Source: CAZKUN01 sp964555935 (GTDB lineage: Bacteria; Armatimonadota; Zipacnadia; Zipacnadales; VGFC01). From it: DNA of 5,157 nt. The first letter of the stretch is position 1. The number at the start of each line of letters is the position of its first letter. The notes under the pieces were generated by a model. It was not told where the DNA came from and searched no databases. It was given only the letters and a program-made list of their open reading frames with translations. The DNA lies in NCBI GenBank assembly GCA_964555935.1, contig CAZKUN010000422.1, positions 1 through 5,157 on the forward strand, written 5' to 3'. Of the stretch, positions 1 to 5,131 are shown piece after piece. The position numbers were made by a program, and so were the translations under genes.

Positions 1-31
1 CGATTACGGCTGGGCTGAGTTGCTTCTTCAC
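1..31 (-). CDS. Small protein of unknown function, N-terminal fragment cut by window edge
   Basis: Only ten codons lie inside the window. Read on the minus strand from a GTG at 31-29, they give (M)KKQLSPAVI. The start is supported by a perfect AGGAGG (41-46) nine bases upstream. The gene begins 78 nt after the stop of the pseudopilin gene, on the same strand, so the two are probably co-transcribed. A basic MKK start followed by the beginning of a hydrophobic stretch (PAVI) would suit a short membrane-anchored protein. From memory, pseudopilin genes of this lineage are often followed by short genes whose products start in this way, but the body of this protein is not visible. No function is assigned. 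The alternative is a chance SD-like string in non-coding DNA. Confidence 0.55.
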   Translation of the reverse strand, partial: MKKQLSPAVI

Positions 32-40
32 GGTAATCGG

Positions 41-46
41 CCTCCT
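41..46 (-). promoter_or_regulatory. Ribosome binding site of the truncated left-edge gene
   Basis: The minus strand reads AGGAGG, a full match to the anti-Shine-Dalgarno core, nine bases before the GTG at 31. It is the main reason to call the ten-codon fragment a real gene start. Confidence 0.6.
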
Positions 47-60
47 GCAATGCTGCGCGT

Positions 61-107
61 AACGCTGAACGGCCTGTTGTGCCTGTTACGTAACGGTTGG
101 CAGCGTT
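61..107. repeat. Inverted repeat with nested palindrome after the pseudopilin gene
   Basis: AACGCTG (61-67) and CAGCGTT (101-107) are perfect 7-bp inverted repeats around a 33-nt interior. The interior contains a perfect 10-bp palindrome GTTACGTAAC (85-94) and two direct copies of CCTGTT (73-78 and 82-87). The outer arm begins three bases past the pseudopilin stop codon (110-112). No U-run follows on the minus strand, so it does not look like a standard intrinsic terminator. It could be a processing or attenuation structure between two co-transcribed genes, or a chance fold. Confidence 0.4.
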
Positions 108-109
108 GC

Positions 110-778
110 CTAGCCAGTCGGCCGCCAGTAGCGGGTCGACGCCGAGTTGCCATGCATCGATTCGGTGACCTTGTTCCACTTCGCGTGGCCGTCGACGAAG
201 CAGTGATTCGCGCCCTCGTTATGGCGCGGCGCCACGCGGCCATAGACGGCTCTCGTCTGGCAGCAGGAGCCTCTCGGCACGGGCGCCAGGTATCCTGTGG
301 CGCAGCAGTCGATGCGCATGGCGACGTTGGTGCTGTCGGTCATCATGATGCACTCGGCCGGATACTGAACCTGGGCCAGGCTCTTCCAGTCCAGTCCCAT
401 GTTGAAACCGTAGCTACGGGGAACTGACGGGAGAGTCGTTACGCCATCGTCGTGCAACCGTCCGCCCATGCGGTTCGTGCGACCGAAACTCGGGCAGGCG
501 TAGATCTGGTCGTTCTTGACATACGGCATGATGCCGATGAGTTGGCAGTTGGAGCCGTTACGGCCCGAGTCCTGCGGGCAGTGGACGTAAAACTTCTCAT
601 CATAGTCGCCCGCATACATCTTGATACCCAGTCCGATCTGCTTTACGTTCGATAGGCAGCTCGTCTGGCGGGCCTTCTCACGGGCTCTGGCGAAGACAGG
701 GAACAGGATTGCGGCGAGTATAGCGATGATTGCTATGACAACAAGCAATTCAATCAGGGTAAAGCCTCTGCGGGTCAT
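110..778 (-). CDS. Type II/IV pseudopilin-like protein with C-terminal H-X9-DG motif
   Basis: A 222-residue protein starting with a class III prepilin leader: MTRRG, then FTLIELLVVIAIIAILAA. Prepilin peptidase should cut after Gly5 and methylate Phe6, and the conserved Glu is Glu10. The hydrophobic helix (about residues 6-27) is followed by the amphipathic FPVFARAREKARQ stretch, and SCLSNVKQIGLGIKMYAGDYDE matches the usual continuation. Near the C-terminus RHNEGANHCFVDGH gives the H-X9-DG signature (His186, Asp196-Gly197) of the pseudopilin/DUF1559-type family expanded in Planctomycetota and Armatimonadota. It is expected to be inner-membrane anchored with an extracytoplasmic globular domain, as a minor pilin, secretion pseudopilin or envelope protein; the true substrate is unknown. 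The ATG at 778 is preferred over the in-frame TTG at 781 because GAAGGAG (788-794) then sits at a normal nine-base spacing. Ten cysteines in the exported domain are unusual and suggest disulfides. The small gene downstream probably shares its transcript. Confidence 0.93.
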   Translation of the reverse strand: MTRRGFTLIELLVVIAIIAILAAILFPVFARAREKARQTSCLSNVKQIGLGIKMYAGDYDEKFYVHCPQDSGRNGSNCQLIGIMPYVKNDQIYACPSFGRTNRMGGRLHDDGVTTLPSVPRSYGFNMGLDWKSLAQVQYPAECIMMTDSTNVAMRIDCCATGYLAPVPRGSCCQTRAVYGRVAPRHNEGANHCFVDGHAKWNKVTESMHGNSASTRYWRPTG

Positions 779-787
779 CAAGCGACA

Positions 788-794
788 CTCCTTC
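788..794 (-). promoter_or_regulatory. Ribosome binding site of the pseudopilin gene
   Basis: The minus strand reads GAAGGAG. The spacing is nine bases to the ATG at 778 and six to the TTG at 781, which favours the ATG. Confidence 0.65.
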
Positions 795-872
795 TATATA
801 GATTGACAGCACAATAGGCTGCACGACGGGTCGCCATTCTCCGTCTTCCGGCGTCCTCCTCCTTGGCTCCCG

Positions 873-901
873 ATTATCTTCACGATTATTATGCATGGCC
901 A
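873..901 (-). promoter_or_regulatory. Candidate sigma-70-type promoter for the pseudopilin gene
   Basis: On the minus strand TGGCCA (901-896, 4 of 6 matches to TTGACA) is followed after exactly 17 bases by GATAAT (878-873, 5 of 6 matches to TATAAT). Both lie in the only AT-rich patch of the 226-bp space between the transposase stop and the pseudopilin. Transcription would start near 866 and give a leader of about 88 nt. The patch also carries CGATTAT twice (871-877, 883-889). Promoter consensus for this lineage is uncertain, so this is a suggestion only. Confidence 0.3.
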
Positions 902-1004
902 GGAAGGTGGGGGGCGGGACGGGCGATGGGGCGAGCGACGGAGACATCCGCCGGACGAGAGAGCGGGGGGACTCTGTATGTCAATGGCCATGTGTAGTTA
1001 GGTG

Positions 1005-2219
1005 TCACGCTGCGATGTCTCTGTGGCGTTGGCGGTTGGCTTGGTGGGTTCTCTCGTCGTAGGGGATGCGATCAGCCCAGAGCCGGTAGATGATCTTGAC
1101 CCATCGTTGGGCGAGGCAGCGCAGAGCGGTGTAGTGTTCGACTCCTTTGCTTCGCTTGGCCTGGTAGAAGTCAGCGGCCCAGCATCCAGTCATGAAGGCG
1201 GTGCGGAAGGCGAAGAAGAGCAGCGCCTGGTTGATGACATGATCGCAGGCGCGTCTGCGTTTGACGTGTCGAGAGCGCCCGGACTGCACGGTCACGGGTG
1301 CTACGCCCCATCGGGCGGCCAGCTCACGCCACGAAGGGGCACCGTCGCGGTCTTCGCCGAAGGCGGACAGGAGCGTGGCTGTGGTTGCGGTGCCGTGGGC
1401 CGGGAGCGACTGGAAGATGCCCGCATCGGGATGATCGGCGACGAGGCGTTGGAGTTCAGCTTCGATCTCGTTGACCGATTGGGTAAGCCGATCGATCCGC
1501 TCAATCAGCGCCAGGATCTCGGCCCGCAGCGCGCCGATACGACTGGCAGGGATCGGCATTGGCTTCTGCGATCGGGTCGCCAGTAGCCGATCATAGGTGG
1601 CGGGACGTAAGCGGTGTTTGCGGGCAAAGGCCCGGAGCCGGTTGCCGTAGGCACCAGACAAGTCAGCGTGAAGTGGGAAGGTCCGGAGCAGGTCGCGCTG
1701 CCATTGGCGCTTGAGGTCATCACAGAGCGCTGACAGAGCCGGACACCATTCGGCCAGGAGGGCTCTCAGCCTCTGACTGGCGGCCGTGCGGTCCCGTACC
1801 TGTCGGGCTCGGAAGCGCACCCAGGCACGGAGTTCCTGGGAGACATCACTGTCAGGCCGGATGGGGCGCAAGTAGCCGCGATCGGTCCGCACGGTGTCGG
1901 CCAGGATGAAGGCATCGCTCCGGTCATCCTTGCCGCCGGAGGGGCGATAGCGGTCACGGGCACGCTCTGCGCTCTTGGGGTTGATGCCGTAGACGCTGTA
2001 GCCCTGGTCGAGTAGCCAGGAGAGCAAAGCGCCATCGTGAAGCTCGATACCGATTCGGACTTCGGCTGGTTCGGCTTCAAGTTCTGCGATCTGCTGTGCG
2101 ACATCATCGAGAGCCTCGGCAGCGTGTGGAATGGTGAGCTTGAGAAGCGTCGAGCCTTCTGGGTCCATGACCAAGAGATCGTGCTTGTGACGAGACCAAT
2201 CGCAGCCGACGAAGATCAT
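1005..2219 (-). CDS. IS110-family transposase (DEDD recombinase)
   Basis: A 404-residue protein of typical length for IS110 transposases. The N-terminal RuvC-like DEDD domain (about residues 1-160) starts MIFVGCDWS with Asp7. It continues with Glu59 in RIGIELHDG, then INPKSAERARD and KDDRSDAFILAD with Asp99 and Asp102, giving a complete DEDD set. A central coiled segment (about 230-265) leads to the C-terminal Tnp domain, whose LPAHGTATTATLLSAFGED and WGVAPVTVQSG stretches carry the conserved Ser313 proposed as the nucleophile. All catalytic residues are present and the frame is open, so the gene looks functional. Family members excise and insert DNA through a circular intermediate guided by a bridge RNA. 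The ATG at 2219 is chosen because AGGAGG lies eight bases upstream and the family start (MIFVGCDWS) follows directly. The in-frame upstream extension to 2273 has no homology-like content. Confidence 0.95.
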   Translation of the reverse strand: MIFVGCDWSRHKHDLLVMDPEGSTLLKLTIPHAAEALDDVAQQIAELEAEPAEVRIGIELHDGALLSWLLDQGYSVYGINPKSAERARDRYRPSGGKDDRSDAFILADTVRTDRGYLRPIRPDSDVSQELRAWVRFRARQVRDRTAASQRLRALLAEWCPALSALCDDLKRQWQRDLLRTFPLHADLSGAYGNRLRAFARKHRLRPATYDRLLATRSQKPMPIPASRIGALRAEILALIERIDRLTQSVNEIEAELQRLVADHPDAGIFQSLPAHGTATTATLLSAFGEDRDGAPSWRELAARWGVAPVTVQSGRSRHVKRRRACDHVINQALLFFAFRTAFMTGCWAADFYQAKRSKGVEHYTALRCLAQRWVKIIYRLWADRIPYDERTHQANRQRHRDIAA

Positions 2220-2227
2220 CAGAGAGT

Positions 2228-2233
2228 CCTCCT
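2228..2233 (-). promoter_or_regulatory. Ribosome binding site of the IS110 transposase
   Basis: The minus strand reads AGGAGG, eight bases before the ATG at 2219. It settles the start against the 18-codon longer open frame. Confidence 0.7.
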
Positions 2234-2336
2234 GATGGAGGGAAGACGAGATGGCGCTGGGAACCGATCCCATCGCAAGCGGCGCCCCTATGGCGGCCCT
2301 GCCCGGGCACGGGCGGGCTTCTCTGTATCAGCCGTT

Positions 2337-2360
2337 TGCCGACGGTCAGGATGCCGACGG
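2337..2360. repeat. Tandem pair of TGCCGACGG in the IS110 left flank
   Basis: TGCCGACGG occurs at 2337-2345 and 2352-2360, 15 bp apart start to start. Its 7-bp core is inverted at 2403-2409 (GTCGGCA), so the single inverted arm could pair with either copy. Confidence 0.6.
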
Positions 2361-2420
2361 GCGGTCCCCCTGGGCCTTTGGGAGGCTGGGGGGGCTGGCC
2401 CTGTCGGCACCCCGGTCCGC

Positions 2421-2450
2421 GCGCTGTGGTGGGCATGCCCACCACAGCGC
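2421..2450. repeat. Perfect 30-bp palindrome
   Basis: The left arm GCGCTGTGGTGGGCA and the right arm TGCCCACCACAGCGC are exact reverse complements with no spacer. The palindrome lies 94 bp past the stop of the polyferredoxin gene and about 200 bp upstream of the transposase start. Neither side has a T-run, so it is a poor intrinsic terminator, although it might still stall transcription of the minus-strand gene. Its GGTGGGCATGCCCACC core resembles intergenic repetitive palindromes found in many environmental genomes. Some IS110 elements, for example ISPpu10 of Pseudomonas putida, insert into REP palindromes, so its place next to this element may not be accidental. A single copy in this window cannot show that it is repetitive. 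Confidence 0.85.
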
Positions 2451-2543
2451 ATACCTCTCCTCAAACCCAGCAACTATCCCTCTACATCAGGAAGAGACTA
2501 ACCCATAGGGGGGCCAGACCACGCCGAGGCACGGTTCCCGAGC
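2451..2543. other. Intergenic stretch between palindrome and polyferredoxin gene
   Basis: No gene, clear terminator or promoter is seen in these 93 bp. They contain CTCTACATCAG (2480-2490), which differs at two positions from CTCTGTATCAG at 2321-2331 and could mark an alternative outer end of the IS110 element. Together with the bridge-RNA region and the palindrome this completes the 324-bp gene-free stretch. Confidence 0.5.
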
Positions 2544-4025
2544 CTACGGAGCGTCCGGCAACTGCAGCATCGACGCCAGGGACGGCTTCAGCCGTATGGC
2601 CTCTGCGAGTTCTGCCGTGGCCTCCTGTTCCTGGCCCAGGTCCCGGAGGCAGTAGGCCAGGTTGAAATGCGCATCCGCGAACTTCGGTCTGGTCCGCAGC
2701 ACTGCGCGGTAGCTATCCGCCGCCTCCGCGAAGCGCGCCTGCCTCATATAGGCCTGACCCATGTTATACTTGACCTGAGGCTCGTAGTAGGGCTTCAGTG
2801 CGAGTTGTTCTTGGTAGACGGCCTCTGCCTCGTCCCACCTGGCTTCGTCCACCATGAGAGCCGCCAGCTCCTGCAGGATGTCGTAGCTGAGCCTGCCATT
2901 GGGATCCATGGCCAACGCCCCGCGGAAGAGCTGCTCCGCCTCGGCGAACTCCCCGGACCGCGCGGCGTATTTGCCTGTGTTGTATGCTGCCACTTGCGTG
3001 GGAGTGAACACAGCCCAGGCCACGCCGGCGGCGAGAAGAAGTCCTCCCCCCGCGGCGATCCCGCGGTCCCTCTTCTCCCGGGCGGTGAACACCTTCAGCG
3101 CACAGTAGCCTATCGAGATGCCCCACGCTGCTCCCAGCCATCCCTGGAAGCTGTCGAGTTTGAAAATGGCGACGGGCGCTAGTATCGCGGCCGGTACGAT
3201 GAACAACAGATCCGTCGCCCAGCCGAAGTCGCTCAGCCGCGTCCTGAACGACCCCCCGGGCTGGAACGGCCCGGCCTTGGCACTGTACGAGAGCACCCCG
3301 CTTGGGCAGCCCGAGGTGCAAGTGAGACACCGAACGCACTCGGTGCTGCGTACCTGTCCGTGAGCCTCGATCTCCTTCTGGACGTCTATGCCCATCGGGC
3401 ACTCGTTGGTGCACGTGCGGCAGGCTTCACACTTCTTCTTCTGGCGGATTCGCGTTGGGCTGATGCGGTCGAAGAATCGCAGGATCAGCGACCAAGGGCA
3501 GATGTAACGGCAGAAGGCGCGCGACCCGAACAGGCCCGTAATCACTACCGCGCTGACGACTACTGTTGCCACCAGCACGACCCCAGTTGGCAAGTCCGGG
3601 GTGAAGACCTCCACTGCCCCAAGCTGAACGTCGCCGATCTCGGGCATCCCCTTCCCGAAGTAAGAGGTCACGGGTGTGGCGATGAGCATGGCCAGAAACG
3701 CGTAGCGCAGGATGCCGGCCCGGGAATGCAGTGGCTTGGCCTCGATGCCTGCCTTCTTGAGCAGCACGTGGGAGCATTCCATGAATCCGGCCCAGTGACA
3801 CAGCCACCCGCAGGCCAGCCGGCCGAAGGCGATGGTCAGAATCACCAGAACTCCGGTGAAGATGGCCGACCCGGTGATGATCCCGTCAACGAGGATGTCG
3901 AGTCCGCCCTGGGGGGATATCGTGCCCAGGCCATATGCCCTGAAGTGGTAGAAGGCCAGAAGATGCACGGCCATGAGAACGTTTACGGAGAATAGGACGA
4001 GGATCCGCTTTGTAGTGATGCTCAT
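2544..4025 (-). CDS. NapH/NosR-like membrane polyferredoxin with C-terminal TPR domain
   Basis: A 493-residue protein. Residues 1-170 hold four predicted membrane helices (about 8-26, 48-68, 106-124, 148-168) and two Fer4_5-type cysteine pairs: GRLACGWLCHWAG (Cys72, Cys76) and FCRYICPW (Cys172, Cys176). Next come two [4Fe-4S] motifs of the form CX2CX2CX3CP, in CEACRTCTNECP (Cys199, 202, 205, 209) and CVRCLTCTSGCP (Cys230, 233, 236, 240). Three further helices (about 271-288, 296-312, 322-340) lead to about 150 residues of TPR-like repeats, including YNMGQAYMRQARFAEAADSY and HFNLAYCLRDLGQEQEA. By family it should pass electrons between membrane quinol and soluble partners on the cytoplasmic side. 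Positive residues after helices 2 and 6 place the iron-sulfur clusters inside and the TPR domain outside. The ATG at 4025 is preferred to the in-frame GTG at 4040 because it fits the hydrophobic N-terminus; neither has a strong ribosome site. The first pair lacks the usual proline (CH instead of CP). The electron partner is unknown. Confidence 0.85.
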   Translation of the reverse strand: MSITTKRILVLFSVNVLMAVHLLAFYHFRAYGLGTISPQGGLDILVDGIITGSAIFTGVLVILTIAFGRLACGWLCHWAGFMECSHVLLKKAGIEAKPLHSRAGILRYAFLAMLIATPVTSYFGKGMPEIGDVQLGAVEVFTPDLPTGVVLVATVVVSAVVITGLFGSRAFCRYICPWSLILRFFDRISPTRIRQKKKCEACRTCTNECPMGIDVQKEIEAHGQVRSTECVRCLTCTSGCPSGVLSYSAKAGPFQPGGSFRTRLSDFGWATDLLFIVPAAILAPVAIFKLDSFQGWLGAAWGISIGYCALKVFTAREKRDRGIAAGGGLLLAAGVAWAVFTPTQVAAYNTGKYAARSGEFAEAEQLFRGALAMDPNGRLSYDILQELAALMVDEARWDEAEAVYQEQLALKPYYEPQVKYNMGQAYMRQARFAEAADSYRAVLRTRPKFADAHFNLAYCLRDLGQEQEATAELAEAIRLKPSLASMLQLPDAP

Positions 4026-4073
4026 GTCTGCTCTCGGCACCTTGATCTGTTAGGGTCACATTCCGCTAGACGC

Positions 4074-4092
4074 CCGCTGCGCCTGTCAGCGG
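4074..4092. repeat. Small inverted repeat in the divergent intergenic region
   Basis: CCGCTG (4074-4079) and CAGCGG (4087-4092) are 6-bp inverted arms around a 7-nt spacer, about 50 bp upstream of the polyferredoxin start. It could be an operator or a leader hairpin for that gene; chance is also possible at this GC content. Confidence 0.3.
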
Positions 4093-4180
4093 CGGAGGCG
4101 TTCAATACCGAGGTCGAGGGGTCAATAACGGACAACGCCCTTTCCATTGCCGGCGTTCCCGGGCCCAGACCATACCGTCC

Positions 4181-4201
4181 GCGGGAGGGCGCGCCCCCCG
4201 C
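4181..4201. repeat. GC-only imperfect palindrome upstream of the cyclophilin gene
   Basis: This 21-nt stretch is symmetrical about its centre with one mismatched pair: left arm GCGGGAGGGC, right arm CGCCCCCCGC. It lies about 60 bp before the cyclophilin start in the 238-bp region between divergent genes. No T-run follows on either strand. If transcribed it would form a strong leader hairpin. No clear promoter hexamers were found nearby for either gene. Confidence 0.45.
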
Positions 4202-4246
4202 CGGAGCGAACAGCCCTCATGCACAAGAGCGCTGCCGCCAGCCACC

Positions 4247-4253
4247 GAAGGAG
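4247..4253 (+). promoter_or_regulatory. Ribosome binding site of the cyclophilin gene
   Basis: GAAGGAG lies ten bases before the ATG at 4264 and selects that start over the in-frame upstream ATG at 4219, which would put charged residues in front of the signal peptide. Confidence 0.65.
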
Positions 4254-4263
4254 TCCGTCGATA

Positions 4264-4935
4264 ATGACACTTCGTGCTCTATCCGCCACTGCCCTTCTGC
4301 TGTTGACAACTGCTCTGATCGCCATCGGATGCCGGTCAGTACCAGGCACCACAACCAAGGTCGCCGCGCCTGCGCCGAAGCGCGCCGCAGAGCCCGCGCC
4401 CGATCCCGTGGACGAGCCGGCTCCCGTGGCGGACGTTGCGCCGGAAGCCGACGAGCCCGAGCCCGCCGAGAACCCGGAAGAAGCCGAGGAGGCCACCAAC
4501 TTGCTGGTCAAGACGACAAAAGGCGACATCAAGATCGAACTCTACCCGGACGCTGCGCCGAAGACCGTCGCGAGTTTCTTGAGGCTGGTCGAAGAGGGCT
4601 ACTACGACGACATGGTCTGGCACCGCGTGGCGCCGGGATTCGTGATCCAGACAGGCCAGGGAGCGGAGAGACCCGGCGTCGACGACGAGGTCAACGAGCA
4701 CAAGCACGGCCCGGGCGCGGTCGCCATGGCGAAACTCGGCTCGATGACGCCGGGCCGGATGAGCCAGCCGGGCAGCGCCACCAGCCAGTGGTACATCTGC
4801 ATGAAGAGCGAGAAAGAGTCGGCGTATCTGAACGCGGAGTACACCGTGTTTGGCTGGGCGACCGACGGTATGGACGTCGTCCGGCAGATCACGCAGGAAG
4901 ACAAGGTCATCACCATCGAGGTCGACGATGACTGA
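4264..4935 (+). CDS. Lipoprotein cyclophilin-type peptidyl-prolyl cis-trans isomerase
   Basis: A 223-residue protein. Residues 1-23 form a lipoprotein signal peptide (MTLRALSATALLLLTTALIA, then IGC) with lipidation expected at Cys23. Residues 24-78 are a low-complexity Ala/Pro/Glu/Asp linker that should hold the enzyme away from the membrane. Residues 79-223 form a cyclophilin domain: VKTTKGDIKIELYPDAAPKT opens it, and HRVAPGFVIQTGQG carries the catalytic Arg121, Phe126 and Gln129. GAVAMAK and SATSQWYICM match the substrate-binding strands, and YTVFGWATDGMDVV is the usual closing segment. It catalyses proline isomerisation during folding of envelope proteins. The domain is single and compact, as in bacterial PpiA/PpiB-type enzymes. 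The start is chosen by the GAAGGAG at 4247 and by the signal peptide. It is divergent from the polyferredoxin gene and overlaps the next gene by 8 nt, so the two are probably translationally coupled. Confidence 0.93.
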   Translation: MTLRALSATALLLLTTALIAIGCRSVPGTTTKVAAPAPKRAAEPAPDPVDEPAPVADVAPEADEPEPAENPEEAEEATNLLVKTTKGDIKIELYPDAAPKTVASFLRLVEEGYYDDMVWHRVAPGFVIQTGQGAERPGVDDEVNEHKHGPGAVAMAKLGSMTPGRMSQPGSATSQWYICMKSEKESAYLNAEYTVFGWATDGMDVVRQITQEDKVITIEVDDD

Positions 4936-5131
4936 CGTTGCCGATCGCACGCTCACGTGTCGCTGCCGCGAAGTGACTGAGGCGGATGTCATGGCCGCAA
5001 TCCGTGATGGTGCCCGCTCGTTGCGCGGCGTGAAGATAAGGACGCGCGCGGGGACCGGGCTCTGTCAGGGGCAGACGTGTGGCGCGATCATCGAACGCGT
5101 CCTGCAGCGCGAATGTAGATTTGCACGGTAG
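4928..5131 (+). CDS. BFD-like [2Fe-2S]-binding protein
   Basis: A 67-residue protein matching the BFD-like [2Fe-2S] domain. Cys11 and Cys13 sit in LTCRCREVTEADV, followed by the helical stretch VMAAIRDGARSLRGVKIRTR and then Cys46 and Cys51 in AGTGLCQGQTCG. The CxC, about 32 residues, CxxxxC spacing is the family pattern. The domain occurs in bacterioferritin-associated ferredoxin, in NirB, and in small subunits or C-terminal domains of FAD-dependent amine, opine and glycerol-3-phosphate oxidoreductases. The AGTGLCQGQTCG ending resembles the oxidoreductase-linked type more than Bfd proper. It is cytoplasmic and probably an electron-transfer subunit. The ATG at 4928 overlaps the cyclophilin stop by 8 nt, and a GAGGT (4918-4922) lies five bases before it. 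An oxidoreductase partner might lie just past the window edge, but only 26 bases follow. Confidence 0.85.
   Translation: MTDVADRTLTCRCREVTEADVMAAIRDGARSLRGVKIRTRAGTGLCQGQTCGAIIERVLQRECRFAR

Larger units (their letters stand above)
972..2420 (-). mobile_element. IS110-family insertion sequence, ends approximate
   Basis: The element is defined by its single transposase gene (1005-2219) and a long non-coding flank before that gene, the layout of the IS110 subgroup, whose 5' flank encodes a bridge RNA. IS110 elements usually lack terminal inverted repeats and make little or no target duplication, so the ends cannot be read directly. The low-coordinate (right) end is placed at CTCTGTAT (972-979), 25 bp beyond the stop codon, because the same 8-mer recurs at 2321-2328 and a related CTCTACATCAG occurs at 2480-2490. 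The high-coordinate (left) end is placed just before the 30-bp palindrome so that both candidate bridge-RNA hairpins fall inside. A shorter element ending near 2328, or a longer one ending near 2490, is also possible. No gene is visibly interrupted. Confidence 0.6.
2220..2420 (-). ncRNA. Candidate IS110 bridge RNA region in the 5' flank of the transposase
   Basis: IS110-group elements encode a bispecific bridge RNA, usually 150-200 nt or more, in the non-coding left end just upstream of the transposase. Here about 200 nt precede the gene on its strand. Two folds resemble the stem / internal loop / hairpin design of bridge-RNA binding loops. The first has outer stem TGCCGAC/GTCGGCA (2403-2409 with 2352-2358) and inner stem GGGCC/GGCCC (2397-2401 with 2372-2376), with a 13-nt unpaired strand on one side and one base on the other. 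The second has outer stem GGCGC/GCGCC (2282-2286 with 2253-2257), a 10-nt unpaired strand, and inner stem GGGA/TCCC (2268-2271 with 2259-2262). A small hairpin GCCCG/CGGGC lies between them. Exact RNA ends and guide segments cannot be fixed by eye, and the GC-rich base composition makes some pairing expected by chance. Confidence 0.4.

Noticed and set aside
803..808. TTGACA on the plus strand near the pseudopilin start
   Set aside because: No -10-like hexamer lies about 17 bases downstream, and no plus-strand gene follows.
1002..1586. Plus-strand open frame of 194 codons across the transposase gene
   Set aside because: It lies wholly antisense to a convincing IS110 transposase, has no ribosome site, and has no recognisable domain.
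2421..2450. Palindrome read as an intrinsic terminator
   Set aside because: There is no loop and no T-run on either strand, so only a looser transcription-stalling role remains possible.
2037..2508. Overlapping open frames on both strands in the IS110 left flank
   Set aside because: They are low-complexity Gly/Pro/Arg-rich translations of GC-rich DNA, run through the palindrome, and have no supporting start signals.
3360..3995. Plus-strand open frame of 211 codons inside the polyferredoxin gene
   Set aside because: It is antisense to a gene with clear cysteine motifs and membrane helices; the open frame follows from high-GC codon use.
4147..4263. In-frame upstream extension of the cyclophilin to TTG 4147 or ATG 4219
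   Set aside because: The extension precedes a good lipoprotein signal peptide and the GAAGGAG at 4247, and would abolish a normal N-terminal signal.
4336..4992. Minus-strand open frame of 218 codons across the cyclophilin gene
   Set aside because: It is the antisense shadow of a cyclophilin with its active-site residues intact.
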